From Euonymus europaeus (lineage: Eukaryota; Streptophyta; Magnoliopsida; Celastrales; Celastraceae): a stretch of 64,000 nucleotides of DNA. Numbering within the stretch: the first letter of the stretch is position 1; each line of letters begins with the position of its first letter. The stretch is taken from positions 14,210,501 through 14,274,500 of the forward strand of contig OY756958.1 in assembly GCA_963580455.1 (NCBI GenBank), read 5' to 3'. The notes below the pieces were generated by a model that worked only from the letters and a program-made list of their open reading frames with translations, was not told the origin of the DNA and ran no database searches. Below, in pieces: positions 26,165 to 38,225 of this stretch. The translations under genes were made by a program, and so were the position numbers.

Positions 26165-29100
26165 CTATCAAAGTTGCTCGGTGTACACTTTTTATTGTTC
26201 TTCTATGTCAAATTTTACGAGTATAAGCTTCCTAGATTATTTCGATGCCAAAACCCTAACTTCCTATGACAAATGGACAAAAACGTTAAAAGCTCCTCCA
26301 TAGAGAGAGTTGAGCAACTTCGGACTATCAAAGTTGCTCGGTGTACACTTTTTATTGTTCTTCTGTGTCAAATTTTACGAGTATAAGCTTCCTAGATTAT
26401 TTCGATGCCAAAAACCTAACTTTCTATGACAAATGGACAAAAACGTTAAAAACTCCTCCATAGAGTGAGTTGTGCAACTTCGGACCATCAAAGTTGCTCG
26501 GTGTACACTTTTTATTGTTCTTCTATGTCAATTTTTACGAGTATAAGCTTCCTAGATTATTTCGATGCCAAAACCCTAACTTCCTATGACAAATGGACAA
26601 AAACGTTAAAAACTCCTCCATAGAGTGAGTTGTGCAACTTCGGACCATCAAAGTTGCTCGGTATACACTTTTTATTGTTCTTCTATGTCAATTTTTACGA
26701 GTATAAGCTTCCTAGATTATTTCGATGCCAAAACCCTAACTTCCTCTGACAAATGGACCAAAACGTTAAAAGCTCCTCTATAGAGAGAGTTGAGCAACTT
26801 CGGACTATCAAAGTTGCTCGGTGTACACTTTTTATTGTTCTTCTGTGTCAAATTTTACGAGTATAAGCTTCCTAGATTATTTCGATGCCAAAACCCTAAC
26901 TTTCTATGACAAATGGACAAAACCGTTTAAAACTCCTCCATAGAGTGAGTTGTGCAACTTCGGACCATCAAAGTTGCTCGGTGTACACTTTTTATTGTTC
27001 TTCTTTGTCAAATTTTACGAGTATAAGCTTCCTAGATTATTTCGATGCCAAAACCCTAACTTTCTATGACAAATGGACAAAAACGTTAAAAGCTCCTTCA
27101 TAGAAGGAGTTGAGCAACTTCGGACTATCAAAGTTGCTCGGTGTACACTTTTTATTGTTCTTCTGTGTCAAATTTTACGAGTATAAGCTTCCTAGATTAT
27201 TTCGATGCCAAAACACCAACTTTCTATGACAAATGGACAAAAACGTTAAAAGCTCCTCCATAGAGTCAGTTGAGCAACGTCGGACCATCAAAGTTGCTCG
27301 GTGTACACTTTTTATTGTTCTTCTATGTCAAATTTTACGAGTATAAGCTTCCTAGATTATTTCGATGCCAAAACCCTAACTTTCTATGACAAATGGACAA
27401 AACCGTTTAAAACTCCTCCATAGAAGGAGTTGACCAACTTCGGACTATCAAACTTGCTCGGAGTATACTTTTTACTGTTCTTCTATGTCAAATTTTACGA
27501 GTATCAGCTTCCTAGACTATTTCGATGCCAAAACCCCAACTATCTTTGACAAATGGACAAAACCGTTTATAGCTCCTCCATAGAGAGAGTTGAGCAACTT
27601 TGGACTATCAAAGTTGCTCGGTGTACACTTTTTATTTTCTTCTATGTCAAATTTTACGAATATAAGCTTCCTAGATTATTTCGATGCCAAAACAACAACT
27701 TTCTAAGACAAATGGACAAAAACGTTAAAAGCTCCTCCATAGATAGAGTTGTGCAACTTCGGACCATCAAAGTTGCACGGTGTACACTTTTTATTGTTCT
27801 TCTATGTCAAATTTTACGAGTATAAGCTTCCTAGATTATTTCGATGCCAAAACCCTAACTTCCTATGACAAATTGACAAAAACGTTAAAAGCTCCTCCAT
27901 AGAGAGAGTTGAGCAACTTCGGACTATCAAAGTTGCTCGGTGTACACTTTTTATTGTTCTTCTGTGTCAAATTTTACGAGTATAAGCTTCCTAGATTATT
28001 TCGATGCCAAAACCCTAACTTTCTATGACAAATGGACAAAACCGTTTAAAACTCCTCCATAGAGTGAGTTGTGCAACTTCGGACCATCAAAGTAGCTCGG
28101 TGTACACTTTTTATTGTTCTTCTATGTCAAATTTTACGAGTATAAGCTTCCTAGATTATTTCGATGCCAAAACCCTAACTTTCTATGACAAATGGACAAA
28201 ACCGTTTAAAACTCCTCCATAGAAGGAGTTGACCAACTTCGGACCATCAAAGTTACTTGGTGTTTAATTTTTATTGTTCTTCTATATCAAATTTTACGAG
28301 TATAAGCTTCGTAGATTATTTTGATGCCAAAACAACAACTTTCTAAGAGAAATGGACAAAAAAGTTAAAATCACCTCCATATAGAGAGTTGAGCAACTTC
28401 GGACCATCAAAGTTGCTCGGAGTATACTTTTTACTGTTCTTCTATGTCAAATTTTACGAGTATCAGCTTCCTAGACTATTTCGATGCCAAAACCCCAACT
28501 ATCTTTGACAAATGGACAAAACCGTTTATAGCTCCTCCATAGAGAGAGTTGTGCAACTTCGGACCATCAAAGTTGCTCGGTGTACACTTTTTATTGTTCT
28601 TCTATGTCAAATTTTACGAGTATAAGCTTCCTAGATTATTTCGATGCCAAAACCCTAACTTCCTATGACAAATGGACAAAAACGTTAAAAGCTCCTCCAT
28701 AGAGAGAGTTGAGCAACTTCGGACTATCAAAGTTGCTCGGTGTACACTTTTTATTGTTCTTCTGTGTCAAATTTTACGAGTATAAGCTTCCTAGATTATT
28801 TCGATGCCAAAACCCTAACTTTCTATGACAAATGGACAAAAACGTTAAAAACTCCTCCATAGAGTGAGTTGTGCAACTTCGGACCATCAAAGTTGCTCGG
28901 TGTACACTTTTTATTGTTCTTCTATGTCAATTTTTACGAGTATAAGCTTCCTAGATTATTTCGATGCCAAAACCCTAACTTCCTATGACAAATGGACAAA
29001 AACGTTAAAAACTCCTCCATAGAGTGAGTTGTGCAACTTCGGACCATCAAAGTTGCTCGGTATACACTTTTTATTGTTCTTCTATGTCAATTTTTACGAG

Positions 29101-30962
29101 TATAAGCTTCCTAGATTATTTCGATGCCAAAACCCTAACTTCCTCTGACAAATGGACCAAAACGTTAAAAGCTCCTCTATAGAGAGAGTTGAGCAACTTC
29201 GGACTATCAAAGTTGCTCGGTGTACACTTTTTATTGTTCTTCTGTGTCAAATTTTACGAGTATAAGCTTCCTAGATTATTTCGATGCCAAAACCCTAACT
29301 TTCTATGACAAATGGACAAAACCGTTTAAAACTCCTCCATAGAGTGAGTTGTGCAACTTCGGACCATCAAAGTTGCTCGGTGTACACTTTTTATTGTTCT
29401 TCTTTGTCAAATTTTACGAGTATAAGCTTCCTAGATTATTTCGATGCCAAAACCCTAACTTTCTATGACAAATGGACAAAAACGTTAAAAGCTCCTTCAT
29501 AGAAGGAGTTGAGCAACTTCGGACTATCAAAGTTGCTCGGTGTACACTTTTTATTGTTCTTCTGTGTCAAATTTTACGAGTATAAGCTTCCTAGATTATT
29601 TCGATGCCAAAACACCAACTTTCTATGACAAATGGACAAAAACGTTAAAAGCTCCTCCATAGAGTCAGTTGAGCAACGTCGGACCATCAAAGTTGCTCGG
29701 TGTACACTTTTTATTGTTCTTCTATGTCAAATTTTACGAGTATAAGCTTCCTAGATTATTTCGATGCCAAAACCCTAACTTTCTATGACAAATGGACAAA
29801 ACCGTTTAAAACTCCTCCATAGAAGGAGTTGACCAACTTCGGACTATCAAACTTGCTCGGAGTATACTTTTTACTGTTCTTCTATGTCAAATTTTACGAG
29901 TATCAGCTTCCTAGACTATTTCGATGCCAAAACCCCAACTATCTTTGACAAATGGACAAAACCGTTTATAGCTCCTCCATAGAGAGAGTTGAGCAACTTT
30001 GGACTATCAAAGTTGCTCGGTGTACACTTTTTATTTTCTTCTATGTCAAATTTTACGAATATAAGCTTCCTAGATTATTTCGATGCCAAAACAACAACTT
30101 TCTAAGACAAATGGACAAAAACGTTAAAAGCTCCTCCATAGATAGAGTTGTGCAACTTCGGACCATCAAAGTTGCACGGTGTACACTTTTTATTGTTCTT
30201 CTATGTCAAATTTTACGAGTATAAGCTTCCTAGATTATTTCGATGCCAAAACCCTAACTTCCTATGACAAATTGACAAAAACGTTAAAAGCTCCTCCATA
30301 GAGAGAGTTGAGCAACTTCGGACTATCAAAGTTGCTCGGTGTACACTTTTTATTGTTCTTCTGTGTCAAATTTTACGAGTATAAGCTTCCTAGATTATTT
30401 CGATGCCAAAACCCTAACTTTCTATGACAAATGGACAAAACCGTTTAAAACTCCTCCATAGAGTGAGTTGTGCAACTTCGGACCATCAAAGTAGCTCGGT
30501 GTACACTTTTTATTGTTCTTCTATGTCAAATTTTACGAGTATAAGCTTCCTAGATTATTTCGATGCCAAAACCCTAACTTTCTATGACAAATGGACAAAA
30601 CCGTTTAAAACTCCTCCATAGAAGGAGTTGACCAACTTCGGACCATCAAAGTTACTTGGTGTTTAATTTTTATTGTTCTTCTATATCAAATTTTACGAGT
30701 ATAAGCTTCGTAGATTATTTTGATGCCAAAACAACAACTTTCTAAGAGAAATGGACAAAAAAGTTAAAATCACCTCCATATAGAGAGTTGAGCAACTTCG
30801 GACCATCAAAGTTGCTCGGAGTATACTTTTTACTGTTCTTCTATGTCAAATTTTACGAGTATCAGCTTCCTAGACTATTTCGATGCCAAAACCCCAACTA
30901 TCTTTGACAAATGGACAAAACCGTTTATAGCTCCTCCATAGAGAGAGTTGTGCAACTTCGGA
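26165..30962 (+). repeat. 2.4-kb (15-monomer) block in two near-identical tandem copies
   Basis: About 26,165-28,563 and 28,564-30,962 match with an offset of 2,399 bp. I found almost no differences on inspection; one is AAAAACCTAAC at 26,409 against AAAACCCTAAC in the second copy. Shared private variants include TTTATTTTCTTCTATG (27,630 and 30,029), AAGTTGCACGG (27,770 and 30,169) and GTCAGTTGAGCAACGTC. This is the most homogeneous, and so probably the youngest, amplification in the array. A third partial copy begins at about 30,963 but diverges after about 31,160. Confidence 0.9.
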
Positions 30963-33900
30963 CCATCAAAGTTGCTCGGTGTACACTTTTTATTGTTCTT
31001 CTATGTCAAATTTTACGAGTATAAGCTTCCTAGATTATTTCGATGCCAAAACCCTAACTTCCTATGACAAATGGACAAAAACGTTAAAAGCTCCTCCATA
31101 GAGAGAGTTGAGCAACTTCGGACTATCAAAGTTGCTCGGTGTACACTTTTTATTGTTCTTCTGTATCAAATTTTACGAGTATTAGCTTCCTAGATTATTT
31201 CGATGCCAAAACCCTAACTTTCTATGACAAAAGGACAAAACCGTTTAAAACTCCTCCATAGAGTGAGTTGTGCAACTTCGGACCATCAAAGTTGCTCGGT
31301 GTACACTTTTTATTGTTCTTCTATGTCAAATTTTACGAGTATAAGCTTCCTAGAATATTTCGATGCCAAAACCCTAACTTCCTATGACAAATGGACAAAA
31401 ATGTTAAAAGCTCCTCCATAGAGAGAGTTGAGCAACTTCGGACTATCAAAGTTGTTCGGTGTACACTTTTTATTGTTCTTCTGTGTCAAATTTTACGAGT
31501 ATAAGCTTCCTAGATGATTTCGATGCCAAAACCCTAACTTTCTATGACAAATGGACAAAACCGTTTAAAACTCCTCCATAGAGTGAGTATTGCAACTTCC
31601 GACCATCAAAGTTGCTCGGTGTACACTTTTTATAGTTCTTCTATGTCAAATTTTACGAATATAAGCTTCCTAGATTATTTCGATGCCAAAACACCAACTT
31701 TCTAAGACAAATGGACAAAAACGCTAAAAGCACCTCCATAGATAGAGTTGTGCAACTTCGGACCATCAAAGTTGCTCTGTGTACACTTTTTATTGTTATT
31801 CTATATTAAATTTTACGAGTATAAGCTTCCTAGATTATTTCGATGCCAAAACCCTAACTTCCTATGACAAATGGACAAAAACGTTAAAAGCTCCTCCATA
31901 GAGAGAGTTGAGCAACTTCGGACTATCAAAGTTGCTCGGTGTACACTTTTTATTGTTCTTCTGTGTCAAATTTTACGAGTATAAGCTTCCTAGATTATTT
32001 CGATGCCAAAACCCTAACTTTCTATGACAAATGGACAAAACCGTTTAAAACTCCTCCATAGAGTGAGTTGTGCAACTTCGGACCATCAAAGTTGCTCGGT
32101 GTACACTTTTTATTGTTCTTCTATGTCAAATTTTACGAGTATAAGCTTCCTAGATTATTTCGATGCCAAAACCGTAACTTTCTATGATAAATGGACAAAA
32201 CCGTTTAAAACTCCTCCATAGAAGGAGTTGACCAACTTCGGACCATCAAAGTTACTTGGTGTTTAATTTTTACTGTTCTTCTATATCAAATTTTACGAGT
32301 ATAAGCTTCGTAGATTATTTTGATGCCAAAACAACAACTTTCTAAGAGAAATGGAAAAAAACGTTAAAATCACCTCCATATAGAGAGTTGAGAAACTTCG
32401 GACCATCAAAGTTGCTCGATGTACACTTTTTATTGTTCTTCTATGTCAAAATTTACGAGTATAAACTTCCTAGATTATTTCGATGCCAAAACCCTAACTT
32501 TCTATGACAAATGGACAAAAACGTTTAAAACTCCTACATAGAGTGAGTTGTGCAACTTCGGACTATCAAAGTTGCTCGGTGTACACTTTTTATTGTTTTG
32601 CTATGTCAAATCTTACGAGTATAAGCTTCCTAGATTATTTCGATGCCAAAACCCCAACTTTCTATGACAAACGGACAAAACCGTTTAATGCTCTTCCATA
32701 GAGTGAGTTGAGAAACTTCGGACCATCAATGTTGTTCTGTGTACACTTTTTATTGTTCTTCTATGTCAAATTTTACGAGTATAAGCTTCCTTGATTATTT
32801 CGATGCTAAAACCCTAACTTTCTATGACAAATGGACAAAACCGTTTAAAGCTCCTCCATAGAGTGAGTTGAGCAACTTCGGACCATCAATGTTGTTCTGT
32901 GTACACTTTTTATTGTTCTTCTATGTCAAATTTTACGAGTATAAGCTTCCTAGATTATTTCGATGCCAAAACCCCAACTTTCTATGACAAACGGACAAAA
33001 CCATTTAAAGCTCCTCCATAGAGTGAGTTGTGCAACTTCGTACTATCAAGCTTGCTAGGTGTTTAATTTTTATTGTTCTTCTATGTCAAATTTTACAAGT
33101 ATCAGCTTCCCAGACTATTTCGATGCCAAAACCCCAACTATCTATGACAAATAGGCAAAACCGTTTATAGCTCCTCCATAGAGAGAGTTGAGCATCTTCG
33201 GACCATCAAAGTTGCTCGGTGTACACTTTTTATTGTTCTTCTATGTCAAATTTTACGAGTATAAACTTCCTAGAATATTTCGATGCCAAAAACCCAACTT
33301 TCCATGACAAATGGACAAAAACATTTAAAACTCCTACATAGAGTGAGTTGTGCAACTTCGGACTATAAAAGTTGCTCGGTGTACACTTTTTATTGTTCTG
33401 CTATGTCAAATCTTACGAGTATAAGCTTCCTAGATTATTGCGATGCCAAATCTCCAACTTTCTTTGACAAATGGACAAAACAGTTTAAAGCTACTCCATA
33501 GAGAGAGTTGTGCAACTTCGGACTATCAAACTTGCTCGGTGTACACTTTTTATTGTTCTTCTATGTCAAATTTTATGAGGATAAACTTCCTAGATTATTT
33601 CGATGCCAAAACATCAATTTTCCATTACAAATGGACAAAACAATTTAAAGCCCCTCCATAGAGAGAGTTGAGCAACTTCGGACCATCAAAGTTGCTCGGT
33701 GTACACTTTTTATTGTTCTTCTATGTCAAATTTTACGAATATCAGCTTCCTAGATTATTTCGATGCCAAAACACCAACTTTCTAAGACAAATGGACAAAA
33801 ACGTTAAAAGCTCCTCCATAGAGAGAGTTGAGCAACTTCAGACCATCAAAGTTGCTCGGTGTACACTTTTTATTGTTCTTCTATGTCAAATTTTACGAGT

Positions 33901-36900
33901 ATAAGCTTCCTAGATTATTTCGATGCCAAAACCCTAACTTTCTATGACAAATGGACAAAACCGTTTAAAACTCCTCCATAGAGTGAGTTGTGCAACTTCG
34001 GACCATCAAAGTTGCTCGGTGTACACTCTTTATTGTTCTTCTATGTCAAATTTCACGAGTATAGGCTTCCTCGATTATTTCGATGCTAAAACCCTAACTT
34101 TCTATGACAAATGGATAAAACCGTTTAAAGCTCCTCCATAGAGTGAGTTGAGCAACTTCGGACCATCAATGTTGTTCTGTGTACACTTTTTATTGTTTTT
34201 CTATGTCAAATTTTACGAGTACAAGCTTCCAAGATTATTTCGATGGCAAAACCCCAACTTTCTATTGCCATTGGTCAAAACCGTTAAAAGCTCCTCCATA
34301 GAAGGAGTTGAGCAACTTCGGACCATCAATGTTGTTCGGTGTAAACTTTTTATTGTTCTTCTATGTCAAATTTTACATGCTTGCTGGATTATTTTGATGC
34401 CAAAACCTCAACTATCAATGACAAATGGACAAAACCGTTAAAAGCTACTTGATAGTGAGAGTCGAGCAATTGCGGACTATCAAAGTTGCTCGTTGTACAC
34501 TTTTTATTGTTCTTCTATGTCAAATTTCACGAGTATAAGCTTCCTAGATTATTTCTATGCCAAAACCCTAACTTTCTAAGAGAAATTGACAAAAACGTTA
34601 AAATCACCTCCATAGAGAGAGTTGACCAACTTCGGACCATCAAAGTTACTTGGTGTTTAATTTTTATTGTTCTTCTATGTAAAATTTTACGAGTATAAGC
34701 TTCGTAGATTATTTTGATGCCAAAACAACAACTTTCTAAGAGAAATGGACAAAAACGTTAAAATCACCTCGATAGAGAGAGTTGACCAACTTCGGACCAT
34801 CAAAGTTGCTCGGTGTACACTTTTTATTGTTCTTCTATGTCAAATTTTACGAGTATAAACTTCCTATATTATTTCGATGCCAAAACCCCAACTTTCTATG
34901 ACAAATGGACAAAAACGTTTAAAACTCCTACATAGAGTGAGTTGTGCAACTTAGGACTATCAAAGATGCTCGGTGTACACTTTTTATTGTTTTGCTGTGT
35001 CAAATCTTACGAGTATAAGCTTCCTAGACTATTTCGATGCCAAAACCCCATCTATCTATGACAAATGGACAAAACCGTTTATAGCTCCTCCATAGAGAGA
35101 GTTGAGCAACTTCGGACCATCAAAGTTGCTCGGTATACACTTTTTATTGTTCTTCTATGTCAAATTTTACGAGTATAAACTTCCTAGATTATTTCGATGC
35201 CAAAACCCCAACTTTCTATGACAAAATGGACAAAAACATTTAAAACTTCTACATAGAGTGAGTTGTGCAACTTCGGACTATCAAAGTTGCTCGTTGTACA
35301 CTTTTTATTGTTTTGCTACGTCAAATCTTACGAGTATAAGCTGCCTAGATTATTTCGATGCCAAAACCCCAACTTTCTATGACAAACGGACAAAACCGTT
35401 TAAAGCACCTCCATAGAGTGAGTTGAGCAACTTCGGACCATCAATGTTGTTCTGTGTACACTTTTTATTGTTCTTCTATGTCAAATTTTACGAGTATAAG
35501 CTTCTTAGATTATTTCGATGCCAAAACCCTAACTTTCTATGACAAATGGACAAAACCGTTTAAAGCTCCTCCATAGAGTGAGTTGAGCAAATTCGGACCA
35601 TCAATGTTGTTCTGTGTACACTTTTTATCGTTCTTCTATGTCAAATTTTACGAGTATAAGCTTCCTAGATTATTTCGATGCCAAAACCCCAACTTTCTAT
35701 GACAAATGGACAAAACCATTTAAAACTCCTCCATAGAGTGAGTTGTGCAACTTCGGACTATCAAACTTGCTCGGTGTATAATTTTTATTGTTCTTCTATG
35801 TCAAATTTTACGAGTATCAGCTTCCTAGACTATTTCGATGCCAAAACCCCAACTATCTATGAGAAATGGACAAAACTGTTTATAGCTCCTACATAGAGAG
35901 ACTTGAGTAACTTCGGACCATCAAAGTTGCTCGAGGTACACTTTTTATTGTTCTTCTATGTCAAATTTTACGAGTATAAACTTCCTAAATTATTTTGATG
36001 CCAAAACCCCAACTTTCTATGACAAATGGACAAAAACGTTTAAAACTTCTACATAGAGTGAGTTGTGCAACTTCGGAATATCAAAGTTGCTCCGTGTACA
36101 CTTTTTAATGTTTTTCTATGTCAAATCTTACGAGTATAAGCTTCCTAGATTATTTCGATGCCAAAACCCTAACTTTCTATGACAAATAAACAAAACCGTT
36201 TAAAACTCCTCCATAGAGTGAGTTGTGCAACTTCGGACCATCAAATTTGCTCGGTGTACACTTTTTATTGTTCTTCTATGTCAAATTTTACGAGTATAAG
36301 CTTCTTAGATTATTTCGATGCCAAAACCCTAACTTTCTATGAGAAATGGACAAAACCGTTTAAAGCTCCTCCATAGAGTGAGTTGAGCAAATTCGGACCA
36401 TCAATGTTGTTCTGTGTACACTTTTTATCGTTCTTCTATGTCAAATTTTACGAGTATAAGCTTCCTAGATTATTTCGATGCCAAAACCCTAACTTTCTAT
36501 GACAAATGGACAAAACCGTTTAAAACTCCTCCATAGAGTGAGTTGTGCAACTTCGGACCATCAAAGTTGCTCGGTGTACACTCTTTATTGTTCTTCTATG
36601 TCAAATTTCACATGCTTCCTGGATTATTTTGATGCCAAAACCCCAACTATCAATGACAAATGAACAAAACCGTTAAAAGCTACTTCATAGTGAGAGTTGA
36701 GCAATTCCAGACCATCAAAGTTGCTCGGAGTACACTTTTTATTGTTCTTCTATGTTAAATCTTACGAGTATAAGCTTCCTAGATTATTTCGATGCCAAAA
36801 CCCCAACTTTCTAAGAGAAATGGGCAAAAACATTAAAATCACCTCCATAGAGAGAGTTGACCAACTTCGGACCATCAAAGTTACTTGGTGTTTAATTTTT

Positions 36901-37962
36901 ATTGTTTTTCTATGTCAAATTTTACAAGTATAAGCTTCGTAGATTATTTTGATGTCAAAACAACAACTTTCTAAGAGAAATGGACAAAAACGTTAAAATC
37001 ACCTCCATAGAGAGAGTTGACCAACTTCGGACCATCAAAGTTGCTCGGTGTACACTTTTTATTGTTCTTCTATGTCAAAATTTACGAGTATAAACTTTTT
37101 AGATTATTTCGATGCCAAAACGCCAACTTTCTATGACAAATAGACAAAAACGTTTAAAACTCCTACATAGAGTGAGTTGTGCAACATCGGACTATCAAAG
37201 TTGCTCGGTGTACACTTTTTATTGTTCTTCTATGTCAAATTTTACGAGTATAAGCTTCCTAGATTATTTCGATGCCAAAACCCCAACTTTCTATGACAAA
37301 TGGACAAAACCATTTAAAGCTCCTCCATAGAGTGAGTTGTGCAACTTCGGACTATCAAACTTGCTCGGTGTATAATTTTTATTGTTCTTCTATGTCAAAT
37401 TCTACGAGTATCAGCTTCCTAGACTATTTCGATGCCAAAACCCCAACTATCTATGACAAATGGACAAAACCGTTTAGAGCTCCTCCATAGAGAGAGTTGA
37501 GCAACTTCGGACCATCAAAGTTGCTCGGGATACAATTTTTATTGTTCTTCTATGTCAAATTTTACGAGTATAAACTTCCTAGATTATTTCGATGCCAAAA
37601 CCCCAACTTTCTATGAAAAATGGACAAAAACGTTTAAAACTCCTACATAGAGTGTGTTGTGCAACTTCGGACTATCAAAGTTGCTCGGTGTACACTTTTT
37701 ATTGTTTTGCTATGTCAAATCTTACGAGTATAAGCTTCCTAGACTGTTTCGATGCCAAAACCCCAACTATCTATGACAAATGGACAAAACCGTTTATAGC
37801 TCCTCCATAGAGAGAGTTGAGCAACTTCGGACCATCAAAGTTGCTCCGTGTACACTTTTTATTATTCTTCTATGTCAAATTTTACGAGTATAAGCTTCCT
37901 AGATTATTTCAATGCCAAAACCCTAACTTTCTAAGAGAAATGGACAAAAACATTAAAATCAC
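30963..37962 (+). repeat. Right-hand part of the satellite up to its edge
   Basis: Monomers stay in register, but the order is less regular and point variation is higher. Two monomers (around 34,372 and 36,607) share a 6-bp deletion that turns TTTACAAGTATATGCTTG into TTTACATGCTTG, so they descend from one event. The last monomer is cut after AAAATCAC at 37,962 and is followed directly by unrelated retrotransposon DNA. Confidence 0.8.
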
Positions 37963-38225
37963 AAGGAAAAGAGATACTAGGAGCCTGGTCATCCTACCGA
38001 CCAGAAAAGTATCTCCATACTCTCAAAAACTTGAGAAAAATTGAGACTTATGGAAGTCCTGAAAACAAGGAGGCTTGTCGGCGTACCGACCAGGAATGTG
38101 CATAAAAAAAAATAGTTGAGTATGGATTGCTAAGCAACAAAAAGGATATATTTCATTAAAGAAAAAAAAGTATCATTACAGAAATGATACAGACAAGAAG
38201 GCAAAGCCATACAAAAAAAAAAGGT

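Larger units (their letters stand above)
1..37962 (+). repeat. Tandem satellite array, ~160-bp monomer, ~237 copies
   Basis: The same ~160-bp unit repeats head to tail without interruption. Landmarks recur in fixed order in each monomer: CTTCGG(A)CCATCAA, TCGGTGTACACTTTTTATTG, TTCTTCTATGTCAAATTTTA, CGAGTATAAGCTTCCTAGAT, TATTTCGATGCCAAAAC, then a variable box (about 45 bp) ending in GTTGANCAAC. The array runs off the left edge of the window and stops inside a monomer at 37,962. Nearly every monomer has one AAGCTT. All monomers share one orientation and no transposon interrupts them. Single-base indels make the local period 159-161 bp. The length is close to a nucleosomal repeat, as in many plant centromeric satellites; the centromere assignment is inference. 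Short open frames of about 78 codons recur because the repeat recurs; they are not genes. Confidence 0.97.

Noticed and set aside
22900..36600. Interstitial telomere repeat
   Set aside because: Only single AAACCCTAA units occur, once per monomer; there is no run of two or more telomere units.
133..37960. Dozens of 60-110 codon open frames with similar peptides (for example containing FYVKFYEYKLPRLFRCQN) across the satellite
   Set aside because: They recur because the 160-bp repeat recurs. They start at TTG or other non-ATG codons in many cases, and 160 is not a multiple of three, so no frame can continue through successive monomers. There is no evidence of coding.
1..37962. CENP-B box in the satellite
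   Set aside because: TTCGNNNNA is present in CTTCGGACCATC, but the CGGG half of the box is missing in every monomer I checked.
1..37962. CRISPR-like or rDNA spacer array
   Set aside because: The units are contiguous 160-bp monomers without unique spacers, no cas or rRNA genes are nearby, and the surrounding genes are those of a plant nucleus.
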